Positions 39,801 to 50,355 of a stretch of 64,000 bases of DNA are shown here, piece by piece; the first letter of the stretch is position 1; each line of letters begins with the position of its first letter. The position numbers and the translations under genes are program-made. The stretch comes from Nymphaea colorata (lineage: Eukaryota; Streptophyta; Magnoliopsida; Nymphaeales; Nymphaeaceae): the NCBI RefSeq assembly GCF_008831285.2, contig NC_045147.1:18888854-18952853 (forward strand). The letters run 5' to 3'. The notes below the pieces were generated by a model, which saw only the letters and a list, made by a program, of their open reading frames with translations, did no database searches and was not told where the DNA came from.

Positions 39801-42800
39801 AGTCTACACAAAATGCCCCAATCTTTCTCTTGGACATAGCATATATACATATACTGATGCAGACTGGGCAGGCGATCCCGATGATCGACGATCAGTTTCA
39901 GGCTTCTGTCTTTTTCTTGATTCTAATCTTATCTGTTGGAGCAGTAAAAAGCAGCGTGCTGTTGCACGATCCAGCACTGAGGCAGAGTATAGAGCAATGG
40001 CTGCAGGGACCGCTGAAGCATCATGGTTACGACATTTGCTTGGAGAGCTTAATCTTCCTATTGCCCAATCATCATTACTATGTGACAATCAAAGTGCAAT
40101 AAAAATTGCCTTCAATCCCATTTTGCATAATCGTACCAAACACATAGAGATTGATCAACACTTCATCCGTCAGAAGGTTGAAGAAGCCGAGATCGTGCCT
40201 ACTTATATATCCACCAGTGAACAGATAGCTGATATCTTTACTAAAGGACTCACGGGGCAGCATTTTTGGGATTTGAAGAACAAGTTATGCATGGTCAAAT
40301 CTCATGCACAACTTGAGGGGGGCTGTTAGCGTATGGAGGTTCGGGTCTATTCAGACCCGATCCACTTGTTTTCTAATCCACACGCCTAAACATACTAGGC
40401 GGTGGCACATCTGTAAATGTTATATAATTTGTGTACATTTTGTTATAACCTGATTAGGTTTATTCTTTAATATAGCTTAAGGATCACACGGCTAAAACTG
40501 CTGTGACCCTCTTTCTCCATTTGTCTTCTCTTCTACTTCTTCTTCTCATTCTAGCAGATTTCAGACGGAGAGACGTGCATAAGCAAAGATTCTTACAGAA
40601 ACATCTTTCTTGTTGCGCTTCTTATTTGCAGAAAGAGCGTTATTTGGAAGCGCGATGCTGTCAGCAAAGGGTCTTTAATAGCATTAACATACTTAACAAG
40701 CTGTGTGTGTGTGTGTGAGAGAGAGAGAGAGGGGGAGAGAGAGAGAGAGAGAGTGAGATTCTTGTCTGGTCCATGCTTCATGGTTATATGTATACTATTA
40801 TACTTCCTTTATTCTTCAGCCACCCTGTTTTTGATGTTATCTTGGCTTAGTAGTTAATATTAAGTATTAACTATCAATTCTGCTGTGTTATACTGTGTGG
40901 CTTCTGTATATATTACTTTTTGGGAGTGGATATGGTCCTTGTATTGCACGACCGGTCTGCCTTAAAGCCATTCAAGTATACAACTAAATGCAGGTCACTG
41001 TGCGTTATAAATTGTCACACTTGTGGAAAGATATGTTGCAACTCTTGGATCTTATAGCATTGGCGCTGGTCCTGCATCTGGAAATAATAAAATTGAAAAT
41101 TGCGTCCCTGATCTTGTTACTTCTATGCAGATTTTTATAATGATTTCCTGAATTATGTGAAGCACATGGCATGACTGTCACAATATGTACTTCTTTTTAT
41201 TTTAGCATGAAGATTGGTGACCTTTTCTTTTTTATTACTTTCTATGGTTTCTATGATTGCCTTTCTTAAGGATATATAAACTGAATGCAGGTCCCTGTGC
41301 ATGATAAGTTTGTTTCTTTTGTGGAAAGACTTATTTCAACTCTTGGAGCCGGTAGGGTTCTGTTTGGTTTCATGACAGAAAGTTCAGTTTCAGCTTCAGA
41401 GAGCTCAAGCATGTCTCTCTCACCATACACTAGAGCATGGCTTGTAGCAGAGATGTTGTGTGCATGGAAGTGGTATGGGGGAAATGCTACAGTCTCCATC
41501 CTGCCATTTTTATGCGAATATGCAAAATCCTGCCCTGACAATAAACTTGTGCATTCTGTTGTTCATATTCTGCTCGATGGTGCAGTTCTCCATGGTGCCA
41601 GGATTCAAGCATGCACATTTAATGTTTGGACCATATGTGATGATGAACTGGAAAATATTCATGATCCTTACCTACGAGCACTTGTCTCTGTTCTATTAGC
41701 GCTCTTTGTCAGAAGTCATGTTTGGGGAAAAGTTGATGTTTTTCGACTTCTTGACTACATCAATGATAGGCTCTTTGTCGGCACCAGTGTAAATCAATGC
41801 TGTCTAAGGATCATTCCCTATTTCATGGGTATCCTGATTAGGTCACTGTATGCAGATGGCAATGCCTTTACTGAAGTTAATAATGATCTCCCAGCTGATA
41901 CCTCAAAAGAGGAGCAAGTGAACACCATGATTTTAGGTTGGTTGGGTTATTCTCTGTCTGCTTTTTCGGTTATAAAGGAGTCTGAAGAAGAAGGTAACAT
42001 TGATCTTTTTTTTTTTTTACAGTTTTCTTGTAGTAACTTCGTAAGCAAAAACTATTCCTAGAAAAGCTAATTTTTTTTTTTTGTATTTTGTACTTTTTAT
42101 GTTTGTTTTCTAATGTTTCAGATGTGAATGATTGGATTGAAATAGCAATTTCTTGCTATCCCTTGTGCACAACAGTTGGTATAGCAACATTTACATTTGA
42201 AGCAATTAGAAGTATTGGTCAAGAGGAACAAAAATTATTATTGGATTTGTTCAAAAAGCGCAGATCTTGTATGGATGACTTATCTACAAGCTATCCTGCT
42301 GGTCAGATGCCATCAAATGTCTGTTGTAGTGAAGAAATGTCTTCGTCAGTGTCAGATGTGATGACATTTTGTAAGCTAATGGCAGTTTGTGTAAGTTACT
42401 GTTGGCCAGAGTTCAACGAAGAGGACTGGAAGTTTGTTGTACTGCAGCTCCATAAATGGATTGAAGCTGCTGTTGTTGTCATGGAAGAAATGACTGATAA
42501 TATTGATGCTATATCCCAGAGCAGTTCCACTGATAGCTTTGATATGAATGTAACGAAGCTTAAAGAAGCAGTTGAGTCTTGGAATTCCTTCCCAATATAT
42601 ATTGCTAGGATTGCCCTTTTGGTTTTCATGTTTATTTATGACCTTACTGAATTAAGTGAGGCGAAACATACTGAGACTCTAGAATGCTTATATGCTGGTG
42701 AGTGGGGCATTTTGAGAGATCGTATACTTGAAAGTGTTCTTCGGTTGTTCTTTACGACAGGTCTTGCTGAGTCGATAGCAAGCTCTTTAGGTGAAGAAGC

Positions 42801-45800
42801 TGCATCAGTTGTGGCACTGGTTTGGCATGCACAGACTTACTTTTGGGATCTTGTAGCTGGGGTTTCTTATTATTCTCCTGAACATGTTAGAAAGGCTGCA
42901 ATAGAATCAATTGGGCTTTGGGGATTGAGTGAAGGGCCAATTGATTCATTATATGCAATTCTTTTCTCATCTAAGCCTGTTCCATCATTACAATTTACTG
43001 CTTACGTTTTTCTTTCTTCTGCTTCTCTTTCTCATTTGGCTATTATGGAGGAGAGTGACAGTCTAAGTGAAAACGTTAGTGTGGACAAAGAATCCAGCCA
43101 CTCGCAAATTGACTTGCCTTCAGAAAAACCATTTGCGCTTAGAGATGAGATCTCTTGTATTATAGAGAAGTCATCTCTTCAAACTCTTGAGGAGGACCTA
43201 GGCCTGGATCAAGTAAGTTTATTGGTTAGTACTTTTAATTTAGCCTCTTTTACTTTATCATGATATTTTTCGGGGTGTTTGAAGCATGCACACTTATGAT
43301 TCTCATTTTCAGGTTAACTTTTTCCTTGCTTGGTCCTTGTTGTTAACCCATCTACAGTCACTCCCTCCTTTATCATTGGCAAGGGAGAGATTGGTTCAGT
43401 ACCTGCAAGACTCTACCAATCCATCAATCATATTGGATGCTGTCTTTCAGCATATTCCACTAAAGAGTGGGTCAAGTCTTAATTTGAAGAAAAAAGAGAC
43501 TGAGCTTCCTGCTGAAATTTCTAGAGCTGCTGCTGCTGCAAAACAAGCTATTACATCTCGGTCTTTGTTATTTGCTATAAAGTCACTTTGGCCTGTTGGT
43601 TCTGTTGAAATGGCTGCCCTTGCTGGTGCTATATATGGTTTGTTAATCTGTGTTCTGCCTGCTTATGTGCGTAATTGGTTTACTGGAATACGTGATCGTT
43701 CTACATTGTTGTCAGTTGAATCATTCACAAAATCTTGGTGCAGTGTTCATCTTCTATCTGATGAAATGTCTCAGGTACCTTTTTTGTATCCTGCATACAA
43801 GTCTCAAAATGATAACTATGAGTTTGGCTTATCAAGATTCATATGTTCAACCTTTTAGGATTCATGATATTTTATGGGTGATATATGGAAATTTCAGGAA
43901 CTGGGACATAGTGTTGAGTTTTAGATACGAGACTATTGCTGAGCCATTTCAAGCATGAAAACTTATGCTGTACCCGTTAAGGAACAGACACCAATGTGTG
44001 TTGGACCCTGGGTCTAGGACTTGAAATGAGTCAGATACCCAGATGTTGATGTGACTGAAAGTTTAACCCTTGCTTTTGGTTCCATTGATCCCAATCTACC
44101 CATTAGCCTGCTTTAGTTTGACTCCCAAGGACTGATCTGTGATACAAGGTGTCAATATTGTTGAGGTATATATGGAGCTTGAACATTTTATGCATCACAA
44201 CATTCTAGTCATTGCCAAGTATAGGATGTTAAACTTGTATTAATGAGATGCTGAATTGACATGTTGATTCTCCTCACATTAACTATTTCATGTGTGTGGC
44301 CAGAGTCCAGACATATATTTTCTAGGGTTAATGACTAGCGTACTCTCTCCTCTAGACATACCATGTGAACTGATTTTTGTAGTATGTTTCTCTTACTTGG
44401 AGTTGCATGGAAGTTGGAAGTTCTGTTTACACATCTTGGTTCTGTACATTACAATATTATTTATCCTGGAAATATGCTTTGGCTGATAGTGTTGGCGATG
44501 CCTTTAGCTTTTGATTGCCTGTAGCCAGTCTTAACCTCTATAGGATCATTCTCTTTCTCTCTTCTCCACATGTTTGATGCTGACTTTTCCTACCTTTATT
44601 TCTGCACATATTTTCCTTTTTTGTTTTGCCACTTTCTCTGCTGAATTCTGTCTATCCCTTTTCTGTAATTTTAGAGGAGATTCTTGTTTCAGTACACACT
44701 CTTCAATACACTTTGGACTCCTGAAATAAAGTACCTAGGCTTGTTTTGTCAATAGGGTACTCAGTGACTACTATATATTTGGCGGGCATAATTTATCTTT
44801 GATATGGTCTCTTACCTATGCACTTAAAAGTAGAAATATTTCCATTGGCTTCTGAATAGCCTCCTTCAGATGGCTTTCAGTATCATAGGCTAAATACCTT
44901 TTTGGCTTTCTCTTCGAATCTGTCTCCTATCCCAATGTTTTGGTTCTGGATTTCTCCTTTGATAGAGTTCCTGTCAAAATAGGTATTCCCCAGGGACTCC
45001 TAGAATAAGGTATCTAAGATGGTTTTATCAACTGGATGCTCAGTTGCTCTTGTATATATTTTATAAAGATAAATGTGCTTATGTACGTTTTATACAGAAT
45101 GTGCATATATACAATTTATACAAATAGATTATCTTTTGAGCTCCTGCCTATGTTACATCTATGCCTGTATAGGTTGACATGTATGATACAGAAAATTCTG
45201 AGAAGTACACTTAATTTATTTGCTGCATAATTATGATTATCTGGTAGGTTTTGGTCAATGCTTTACCTTTTATGTTGCAAATAGGATACTAAATTTTCTT
45301 TAGTTTATGTGTTTTAACAGGCAAGGTTAATTTATTTTCCTGTTTTCTTGCTTTAACAGATAAAGGGAGCTGGAATTGCTGATGAAAATTTATCAATTAG
45401 TGTTAATAAATTGGCATACGAGATAACTGCAACTTATAAGAAGGAAGAGACATCGATGGACTTGGTCATACAACTTCCTTCTTGTTACCCATTGCGGCCT
45501 GTTGATGTTGGTTGTAGTAGAAATCTTGGCATAAGTGAGACTAAACAGAGAAAATGGTTGATGTCCTTGACTGCTTTTGTCCGCAACCAGGTATTTGTGT
45601 TGGTCTTTTTATTAATATAAGACAATATCTCATTTAGTTTAAACATTTCCAGCTTCGTTTTGGTGTAGAGGATGTATTTTTCCGTTACTCAGAATGAGAT
45701 TGTTGCTTTATCAGTGCAGTGAGTTAAACAGTTTATATTTTCCTATTGCACCGAGTTATACAGGTTTAGATGCATGTAACAAATCTTAAGAGAAAAAAAG

Positions 45801-46562
45801 TGTTTAGATGTGAGATAGGTCACACATTTAGTTGTTGATCTTTGTAGGGTTTGGCAGTGATGAGGTGCAAGGTTGTGATATTTCGTGTCGTGCCTGAACC
45901 CAGCATTTTACCAGTTGAGAAATAACGGATTAGCACAAATCTTGCTCAGATGCAAACGATATTTGGAAGTAGAGATGGAGCAATTTAAAAACTGTAATAG
46001 GGGTGGTCTCTCTCTCTCCCTTTCTTGCACGCGCACACACACACAAATCGCTGTACATGGTCATCTGTGAAAAACTCTGATATACAAGCACATGTACACA
46101 AACAACCATGTGTAGTTGGAGACCTGTGGAGGTTCATATTAGATCTTTACTTTTGTTAGAACGTGTATTTTTTGTATTAAAATGTGTTGATTCTGCTTTC
46201 ATATGATGTGGATTCTGAACATTAAGTTCAAGCAAATTGAAGGTTTTCTGCACCTATTTGAATTTTTTATTGATTCTTGGCTCTTAACAGTAACTGTAAG
46301 CATTCTTCTAAAGTTGCTCTAACTTTTAATGTAGAACGGTGCCTTATCTGAAGCAATCCGTGTTTGGAAAAGCAATTTTGACAAAGAATTCGAAGGCGTG
46401 GAGGAGTGCCCTATCTGTTACAGCATCATACATACATCAAATCATAGCCTTCCACGTCTTGCCTGCAAAACATGCAAACATAAGTTTCACTCGGCATGCC
46501 TCTACAAATGGTTCTCCACATCTCACAAATCCACATGCCCATTGTGTCAGAGTCCTTTCTAA
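24852..46562 (+). CDS. LTN1: E3 ubiquitin-protein ligase listerin
   Basis: Listerin binds 60S subunits carrying stalled nascent chains and ubiquitinates them (ribosome-associated quality control). Sixteen exons: 24852-24907, 24999-25110, 25435-25497, 25700-25777, 25938-26029, 26953-27055, 27936-28088, 28404-29062, 29252-29738, 30250-30770, 32660-33461, 41291-41993, 42122-43212, 43313-43774, 45360-45590 and 46335-46562. Every phase joins, giving 5841 nt and 1946 aa, near the size of other plant listerins. The N-terminus has plant listerin blocks such as [25 protein letters not shown] and [12 protein letters not shown]. The middle is long, helical and HEAT-like. The C-terminal RING variant uses Cys1896, Cys1899, Cys1915, Cys1918, His1923, Cys1926, Cys1939 and Cys1942, four residues before the end. 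Intron 11 (33462-41290) is swollen by nested transposons. The coding frame is intact, so the gene is presumably functional if the intron is spliced. Confidence 0.95.
31291..31475. repeat. Diverged tandem duplication in LTN1 intron 10
   Basis: Two copies start TGAATGAATTTTCAAA at 31291 and 31385, about 94 bp apart. They share further blocks (TTGTGTCCTTTTT, CATGCTTCATTTGGTTTA). A short gap (CTGAGCT) separates them in part. Non-coding local duplication in the 1.9-kb intron 30771-32659, in which nothing else is recognisable. Confidence 0.7.
33973..34225. mobile_element. hAT-type MITE in LTN1 intron 11
   Basis: The 253-bp element has ends TAAGCCTGGGCATTGG and (inverse of the right end) TAGGCCTGGGCATCGG, matching at 14 of 16. 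It is flanked by a perfect 8-bp duplication ATGCAAAG at 33965-33972 and 34226-34233. An 8-bp duplication is the hAT signature. The inside is AT-rich then GC-rich, with no coding capacity. It is related to the element at 14461-14729. Confidence 0.85.
34247..34520 (+). repeat. 5' LTR of the copia element
   Basis: 274 bp, TG...CA ends. It reads base for base the same as the 3' LTR by eye. It carries the retrotransposon's promoter and, being in the LTN1 sense direction, could also affect the host transcript. Confidence 0.97.
34521..34533 (+). other. Primer binding site of the copia element
   Basis: TGGTATCAGAGCC directly follows the LTR end. It complements the 3' end of initiator tRNA-Met, the usual primer of plant copia elements. 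Confidence 0.9.
34826..37565 (+). pseudogene. Copia polyprotein, 5' part: gag, protease, integrase (interrupted)
   Basis: ATG start, then 913 codons to the hAT insertion point. A spurious tail of 27 further codons runs into the hAT element to a TAG at 37646-37648. Gag is of the UBN2/retrotran_gag type ([15 protein letters not shown]). The zinc knuckle is Cys290-x2-Cys293-x4-His298-x4-Cys303. The aspartic protease motif DSGA begins at Asp365. A pre-integrase HH-CC zinc segment follows. The integrase core triad is Asp573, Asp636 and Glu672 (35 residues between the last two, a DD35E pattern). No stop or frameshift was seen in this part. It is called a pseudogene only because the transposon insertion separates it from the reverse transcriptase. 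Confidence 0.95.
37558..38752. mobile_element. Non-autonomous hAT transposon nested in the copia polyprotein
   Basis: The element proper is 37566-38744 (1179 bp). Its ends are perfect 19-bp inverted repeats (CTATGTCACACGGATACGG at the left). The 8-bp target duplication GACAGAAG lies at 37558-37565 and 38745-38752. Near both ends are repeated CGTACCC/GGACACG-type motifs, as expected of subterminal transposase sites. Inside are exon-like scraps (an ATG-led [12 protein letters not shown] stretch near 38441, a GC-rich ATG segment at 37794) but no hAT dimerisation or catalytic domain. It thus looks like a deletion derivative mobilised by an autonomous relative elsewhere. Confidence 0.93.
38066..38197. 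repeat. Four 33-bp tandem repeats inside the hAT element
   Basis: Four identical 33-bp units begin CTTCGTTGTTG. In the plus frame each would encode [11 protein letters not shown], 11 residues. The short ORF containing them (37944-38213) has no known domain, so coding is not claimed. Confidence 0.9.
38753..40329 (+). pseudogene. Copia polyprotein, 3' part: reverse transcriptase and RNase H (interrupted)
   Basis: Open from the right edge of the hAT element for 525 codons to a TAG that lies inside the 3' LTR (40327-40329). Reverse transcriptase shows [31 protein letters not shown] and the catalytic YVDD at 39349-39360. RNase H shows [26 protein letters not shown] and the terminal ADIFTKGL block. 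The reading frame matches that of the 5' part once the insertion and one 8-bp copy are discounted, so the polyprotein was uninterrupted (about 1438 residues) before the hAT arrived. Confidence 0.95.
40314..40323 (+). other. Polypurine tract of the copia element
   Basis: A GAGGGGGG run ends just before the TGTTAGCG of the 3' LTR. It primes plus-strand synthesis in this class. It also encodes the last residues of the polyprotein. Confidence 0.8.
40324..40597 (+). repeat. 3' LTR of the copia element
   Basis: 274 bp, read as identical to the 5' LTR. It supplies the polyprotein stop codon in its first six bases and would carry the element's polyadenylation signal. Read-in from LTN1 could end prematurely here. 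Confidence 0.97.
40701..40757. repeat. (GT)n(GA)n compound microsatellite in LTN1 intron 11
   Basis: A run of GT units passes directly into GA units with one GGGG interruption, about 100 bp after the copia element. Confidence 0.9.
40987..41049 (+). pseudogene. Decayed duplicate of the start of LTN1 exon 12
   Basis: About 63 bp match the intron 11/exon 12 junction at 41284-41347 with roughly 80 percent identity. Shared blocks are AATGCAGGTC, CTGTGC, TTGTGGAAAGA and CAACTCTTGGA. The copy includes the AG acceptor. A 1-bp length difference and several changes break the reading frame, and similarity fades before any donor site. It lies about 297 bp upstream of the real exon and looks like a relic of a local duplication. 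Confidence 0.7.
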
Positions 46563-49500
46563 CAATCATTCTCCACATCCATCTACATCCACTTTTGTTG
46601 GAACAGATCATTGTGCATCAATTCCTTTACATCAACGTGAAAAGGTCCCATCTGTTTTGGTACTGCTGCATGGAAGAGGAACTTACAGAACATTCAGGTT
46701 TTCCAAAAAGGTGGGCAGCTTTCTACGTGTCAAGGCGGCATTTTCATGTACCGCATGTTGGGAGTGCCTCAACAGACCGGCATACCGTAATGTTTTCTGT
46801 GCTTCGGCAGAGGAGGTCACACGGTTTTTGAGTTCTGGCGTCAAAAATTTGTACAAAGTTATAGTTTTATACCATCTGTGAGAATTTCTCACACTTGAGG
46901 AACATGGATCTAAACTTTCACGGGAAGTCGCTGAAGAGTTCATATGCCTCCCCCTTCAATATTGTACGTTTGTAGCTTCTTGCCGAAGATTGACATGATC
47001 GGGGACGATCATACTCGGATAACTCGTACTTGACGGCTCATCAATCAGTTAAAGAGGTTAACTTGCATGATGGCAGACTCGAGTTTTGAGGAGTAAATGA
47101 GCAGAGCCGGAATTACCCTTGATTTCTTAAGGAGAGAAGTTTTTCTGTACTTATAAAATGATGATGTAGCATAGTGGTGCTTTCTACAGCTGTTGTACTT
47201 TAAAAATCTATTGATCATCCTGTCCTTCATACATGTTCAATTTTCTCTGTTTTAAAGCAGCTTGGTTGGGGCTTTTAGCCATGCCGAGGTTGGCTTATTC
47301 TGCTTGGTTGAGCGAGTTTTGGGTTTCAAACCGGCTTGAGTTGTGTAGTCTTAGCCAATTCTTGCAAGGCTTTTGAGTCAAGTTCGAGCAGCGGCTTGAA
47401 CTCGGCAGCTGCCGGGTTTTGCTCACGACAGTGGCAGTGTTTCTAACCATGCTGATCCTTTTAGAGCTTGTCACTTGGTGCTGGTAAGATCCCACGTTGC
47501 ATGCAGACAGAGATTTAGGTAAGCCTGCTCATGAATGATTCAAGTGTTAAAATTGCTCATCAAGATCATTCGCGTTGGTTCATTTTTTATTCATTGTCTT
47601 CATCACTTCCATGAGTCGCCGTTCCACCAACCAACGAAGACCACGCATTCAATCGGGGACATGCAAAAATTTGGAGGACGTTGGATCTGCACGTAATAAA
47701 TGATATTTTGGCTGGGCATCCATTATCGCCATTTATGTGCTGGTGGCCAGTGGAGCAAGCCAGCTTGCAACCTCCTTAAAAAATGATTCAATATACACCA
47801 ACAGCACGTTTCTTCATAATTGAGAAGTTGATTGCGGCAAGATCTCCTACCAAAAAAAGAAGTCTCCGATATATCTCCACCTTTAACTAGTGATCTTGAA
47901 CCGTTTCTCCCGGTGAAACATATATAGTAAATATGTCGGTAGCATAGATACCCTGATTGAGGGCGCGAGGCATGGTTAACCTAATGGAAACAAGGATTTA
48001 TGTCAAGATGCAACCATTGGAAATAAAGTTATTAACCGTAGTTAAATAAGGACGAGTTCGTCAATGACATACCAATTCATGGTTTACCAAGAAATGCCTA
48101 AAATAGTTAAATGTTTGAGAATGGAGCACCCAAATGGCGTCAGGGTTCCTGATATCATGGTGGTGGCCATTGGACATCTGTATTGAACACATGAAGTAAA
48201 GCTGAAGAATTCAGAAGAAATAACATCCGAATCATGGTGGTTTTGCACCATTCATGTTCCGGTGATGAATGGCAATGAAACTGCTTGGGGCACACCAGAT
48301 CCAGGTTAGCTAGCCAATATGGGCACTCCTCTGGCATTGCCTGGTGGGTGGGAATGGATCTGTCGGTGGGAATGGATCTGCTGTCTGGGTCTCCATGAAG
48401 ATTGTGGAGGGTAATGTGACCTCTAAGATGAACCTAAGCTTGGTGACTAAAAGATAGACAGGTGGGGTCAAGACGGATTCTAAAGAGATCAAACGAGACA
48501 GGAGTTTAGCTCCTGCAGAATTTGTTATGGGCAAGGCCTGCAAACCCTTGGATTGTAAATGCATCAGATCTAAGATGGCAAAACACAATTTAGAGTGGCC
48601 CCGAATAGGCAGATGCAAGGGCCAATAACTGGACAAAGACCAATGGCTTGAGTCTTGTTATTAAATTGTTATTAGACGCGTGACCAAGTTGTATATGTAT
48701 CTGTTTCTTAAGCTCTATCTTGAAAGACTAGGCCACCGTATGAGCCCATCACAAGGAAAACTGTGGGAAGAATCGTAACTTGTGGGTAAGCTCGACAACG
48801 ACCTCAGCTGTGAGCGAGCACTACTACCATGTCTTACAGCACCATTAACCAGAAAGGTTCAGCGTGCCGGCAAACTGACAGGGTTGAAACTTTTTTTTAG
48901 AAATTTGATCTCTATCTTCATCTCTGTTCTTTGGACGGACACCTCTCCACTTGTAGTAGCAGGTGGAGATTGCAAGGAGTTTTGTTTTGAGGAATCCATG
49001 GGTTGCCATCATAACAAACTTACAAGACACTGGGATCAGGTGTATTGTCCCATCCCAACGAAAAGAAAATCTGACCCCTTCCTCTCTTTTTCCTTCTGCT
49101 AAAAAAGGAAAGAACATTTCGACATCATCAAACGCCAAAAGTCACTATTGGATATGCAAATAGAATGAAAAGGATCGAGAAATTCGATTTGCCGTGTGCA
49201 TGTGATTGTGCTAGTGATGTAAAGAAGAGTCATATATTCCTACATTGAGGTTTATATGAGATGGGCAATATGAATATTTCATCATCAATCACACGAAAAT
49301 ATGGCTCACCGCTGGTCGAAATCCTCCTCCTTTTCGATGAGCAGCAACCAGTTAAGCTGGAGATTGGCATTCAAAGCTCGACCCAAGGTAGAGGATTAGC
49401 ATATAATTGGAGTAGGGTTCGAGCTTGATCGATGGACGGTGAAGATTTGTAGATTTCACTGAAAATGTGATTTCATCCCACCGTAGCTCAACTTCGCGAC

Positions 49501-50237
49501 GCTTCTTAACCTGGCCGGCCTTCCGTCCAAGTTCATCCCACAACCCAGTACGTTCCACGACCTCCCAAAACCGTGAACCAACCATGTAACATTACAAAAA
49601 TACCCCTAAGCTTTACACGTTTTATTGCAAGAGCCCCAGCCCTAAAGGAAATTACTACTACAGACCCCTGATGATAAGCTTTCTCACAGATTGCCAGAAA
49701 AAGATTTTATTAGCTTTCAACAAGGATGCAAGTAGGGTAGGAAGAGGAACTGCTACCCTCTTTCTCTTTTCATTTATATTCAGTTGAGATTCGTCGAACA
49801 CCAACTTGCTTATTAGAAAAATGTGGAGCTGCATTTATCTATATAAAAATGACAAAAAATTTGTGTGAAGTCTGATCCATTTGCAGATTATTTGCTTGGT
49901 ACATGTTCATCTGTTCTTTTCAATCTCTGCAACTATACATTACCTGCTTTAGACGTCTCTTGCTAGAGTAGGTCGACCTCCTACTTTATATCATCTTCTC
50001 GGAATAACAAGATTAAGCTCATGAATGAGCATTGTAGACTCGGTCGCTCGATTAAATTTATATATTTCGCACAAGATAGGGAATGAGACAAAACGTGTCA
50101 CATGTCACTCCCCACAAAGTTGTTCGCATTTCAAAAACAGTGACCATTTTGCAATTTTTTTTCCTTTCCATTTCAAGAGGGACATAGTGGGTATTTGTTG
50201 AGAAGTGGGGGGCAGAGGAAGTACTCAACTGGCACAG

Positions 50238-50243
50238 CACGTG
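50238..50243. promoter_or_regulatory. G-box (CACGTG) upstream of AVT6
   Basis: A perfect CACGTG palindrome followed by GGCC sits 113 bp before the start codon. G-boxes bind bZIP and bHLH factors. Function is inferred. Confidence 0.35.
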
Positions 50244-50328
50244 GGCCAGCCAGCGTCGTCAAATAAAGCAAGAGCCACTCCCTAATTCACGAAGAGCCAA
50301 TAAGACGGCTCCGCCTGCGAGGTAGAGA

Positions 50329-50355
50329 CAGAGAGAGAGCGGGAGAGGGAGAGAG
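50329..50355 (+). repeat. (GA)n-rich leader of AVT6
   Basis: A purine tract of GAGA units reaches up to the ATG of the transporter gene. It is typical of plant 5' leaders and a possible BBR/BPC site. Confidence 0.6.

Larger units (their letters stand above)
34242..40602 (+). mobile_element. Ty1/copia LTR retrotransposon in LTN1 intron 11, same sense as LTN1
   Basis: The element proper is 34247-40597 (6351 bp, of which 1179 bp is a nested hAT element). A perfect 5-bp duplication GAAAC sits at 34242-34246 and 40598-40602. LTRs begin TGTTAGCG and end TTCTTACA. The primer site abuts the 5' LTR and a purine tract abuts the 3' LTR. Domain order gag, protease, integrase, reverse transcriptase, RNase H is diagnostic of copia. 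The short LTRs and gag type suggest the Ale/Retrofit lineage, which is inference. Confidence 0.97.
46563..50355. other. Intergenic region LTN1-AVT6
   Basis: It includes the LTN1 3' UTR. At 47270-47420 there are repeated GGCTTG/CGGCTTGAG motifs that look like an old transposon scrap. At 48346-48382 a GGTGGGAATGGATCTG unit occurs twice in tandem. The right end holds the AVT6 promoter. None of the ORFs here shows a known domain or a supportable gene model. Confidence 0.5.

Noticed and set aside
46339-46881. 180-aa ORF over the LTN1 last exon
   Set aside because: Wrong frame. The true frame gives the cysteine-rich RING and stops at 46562.
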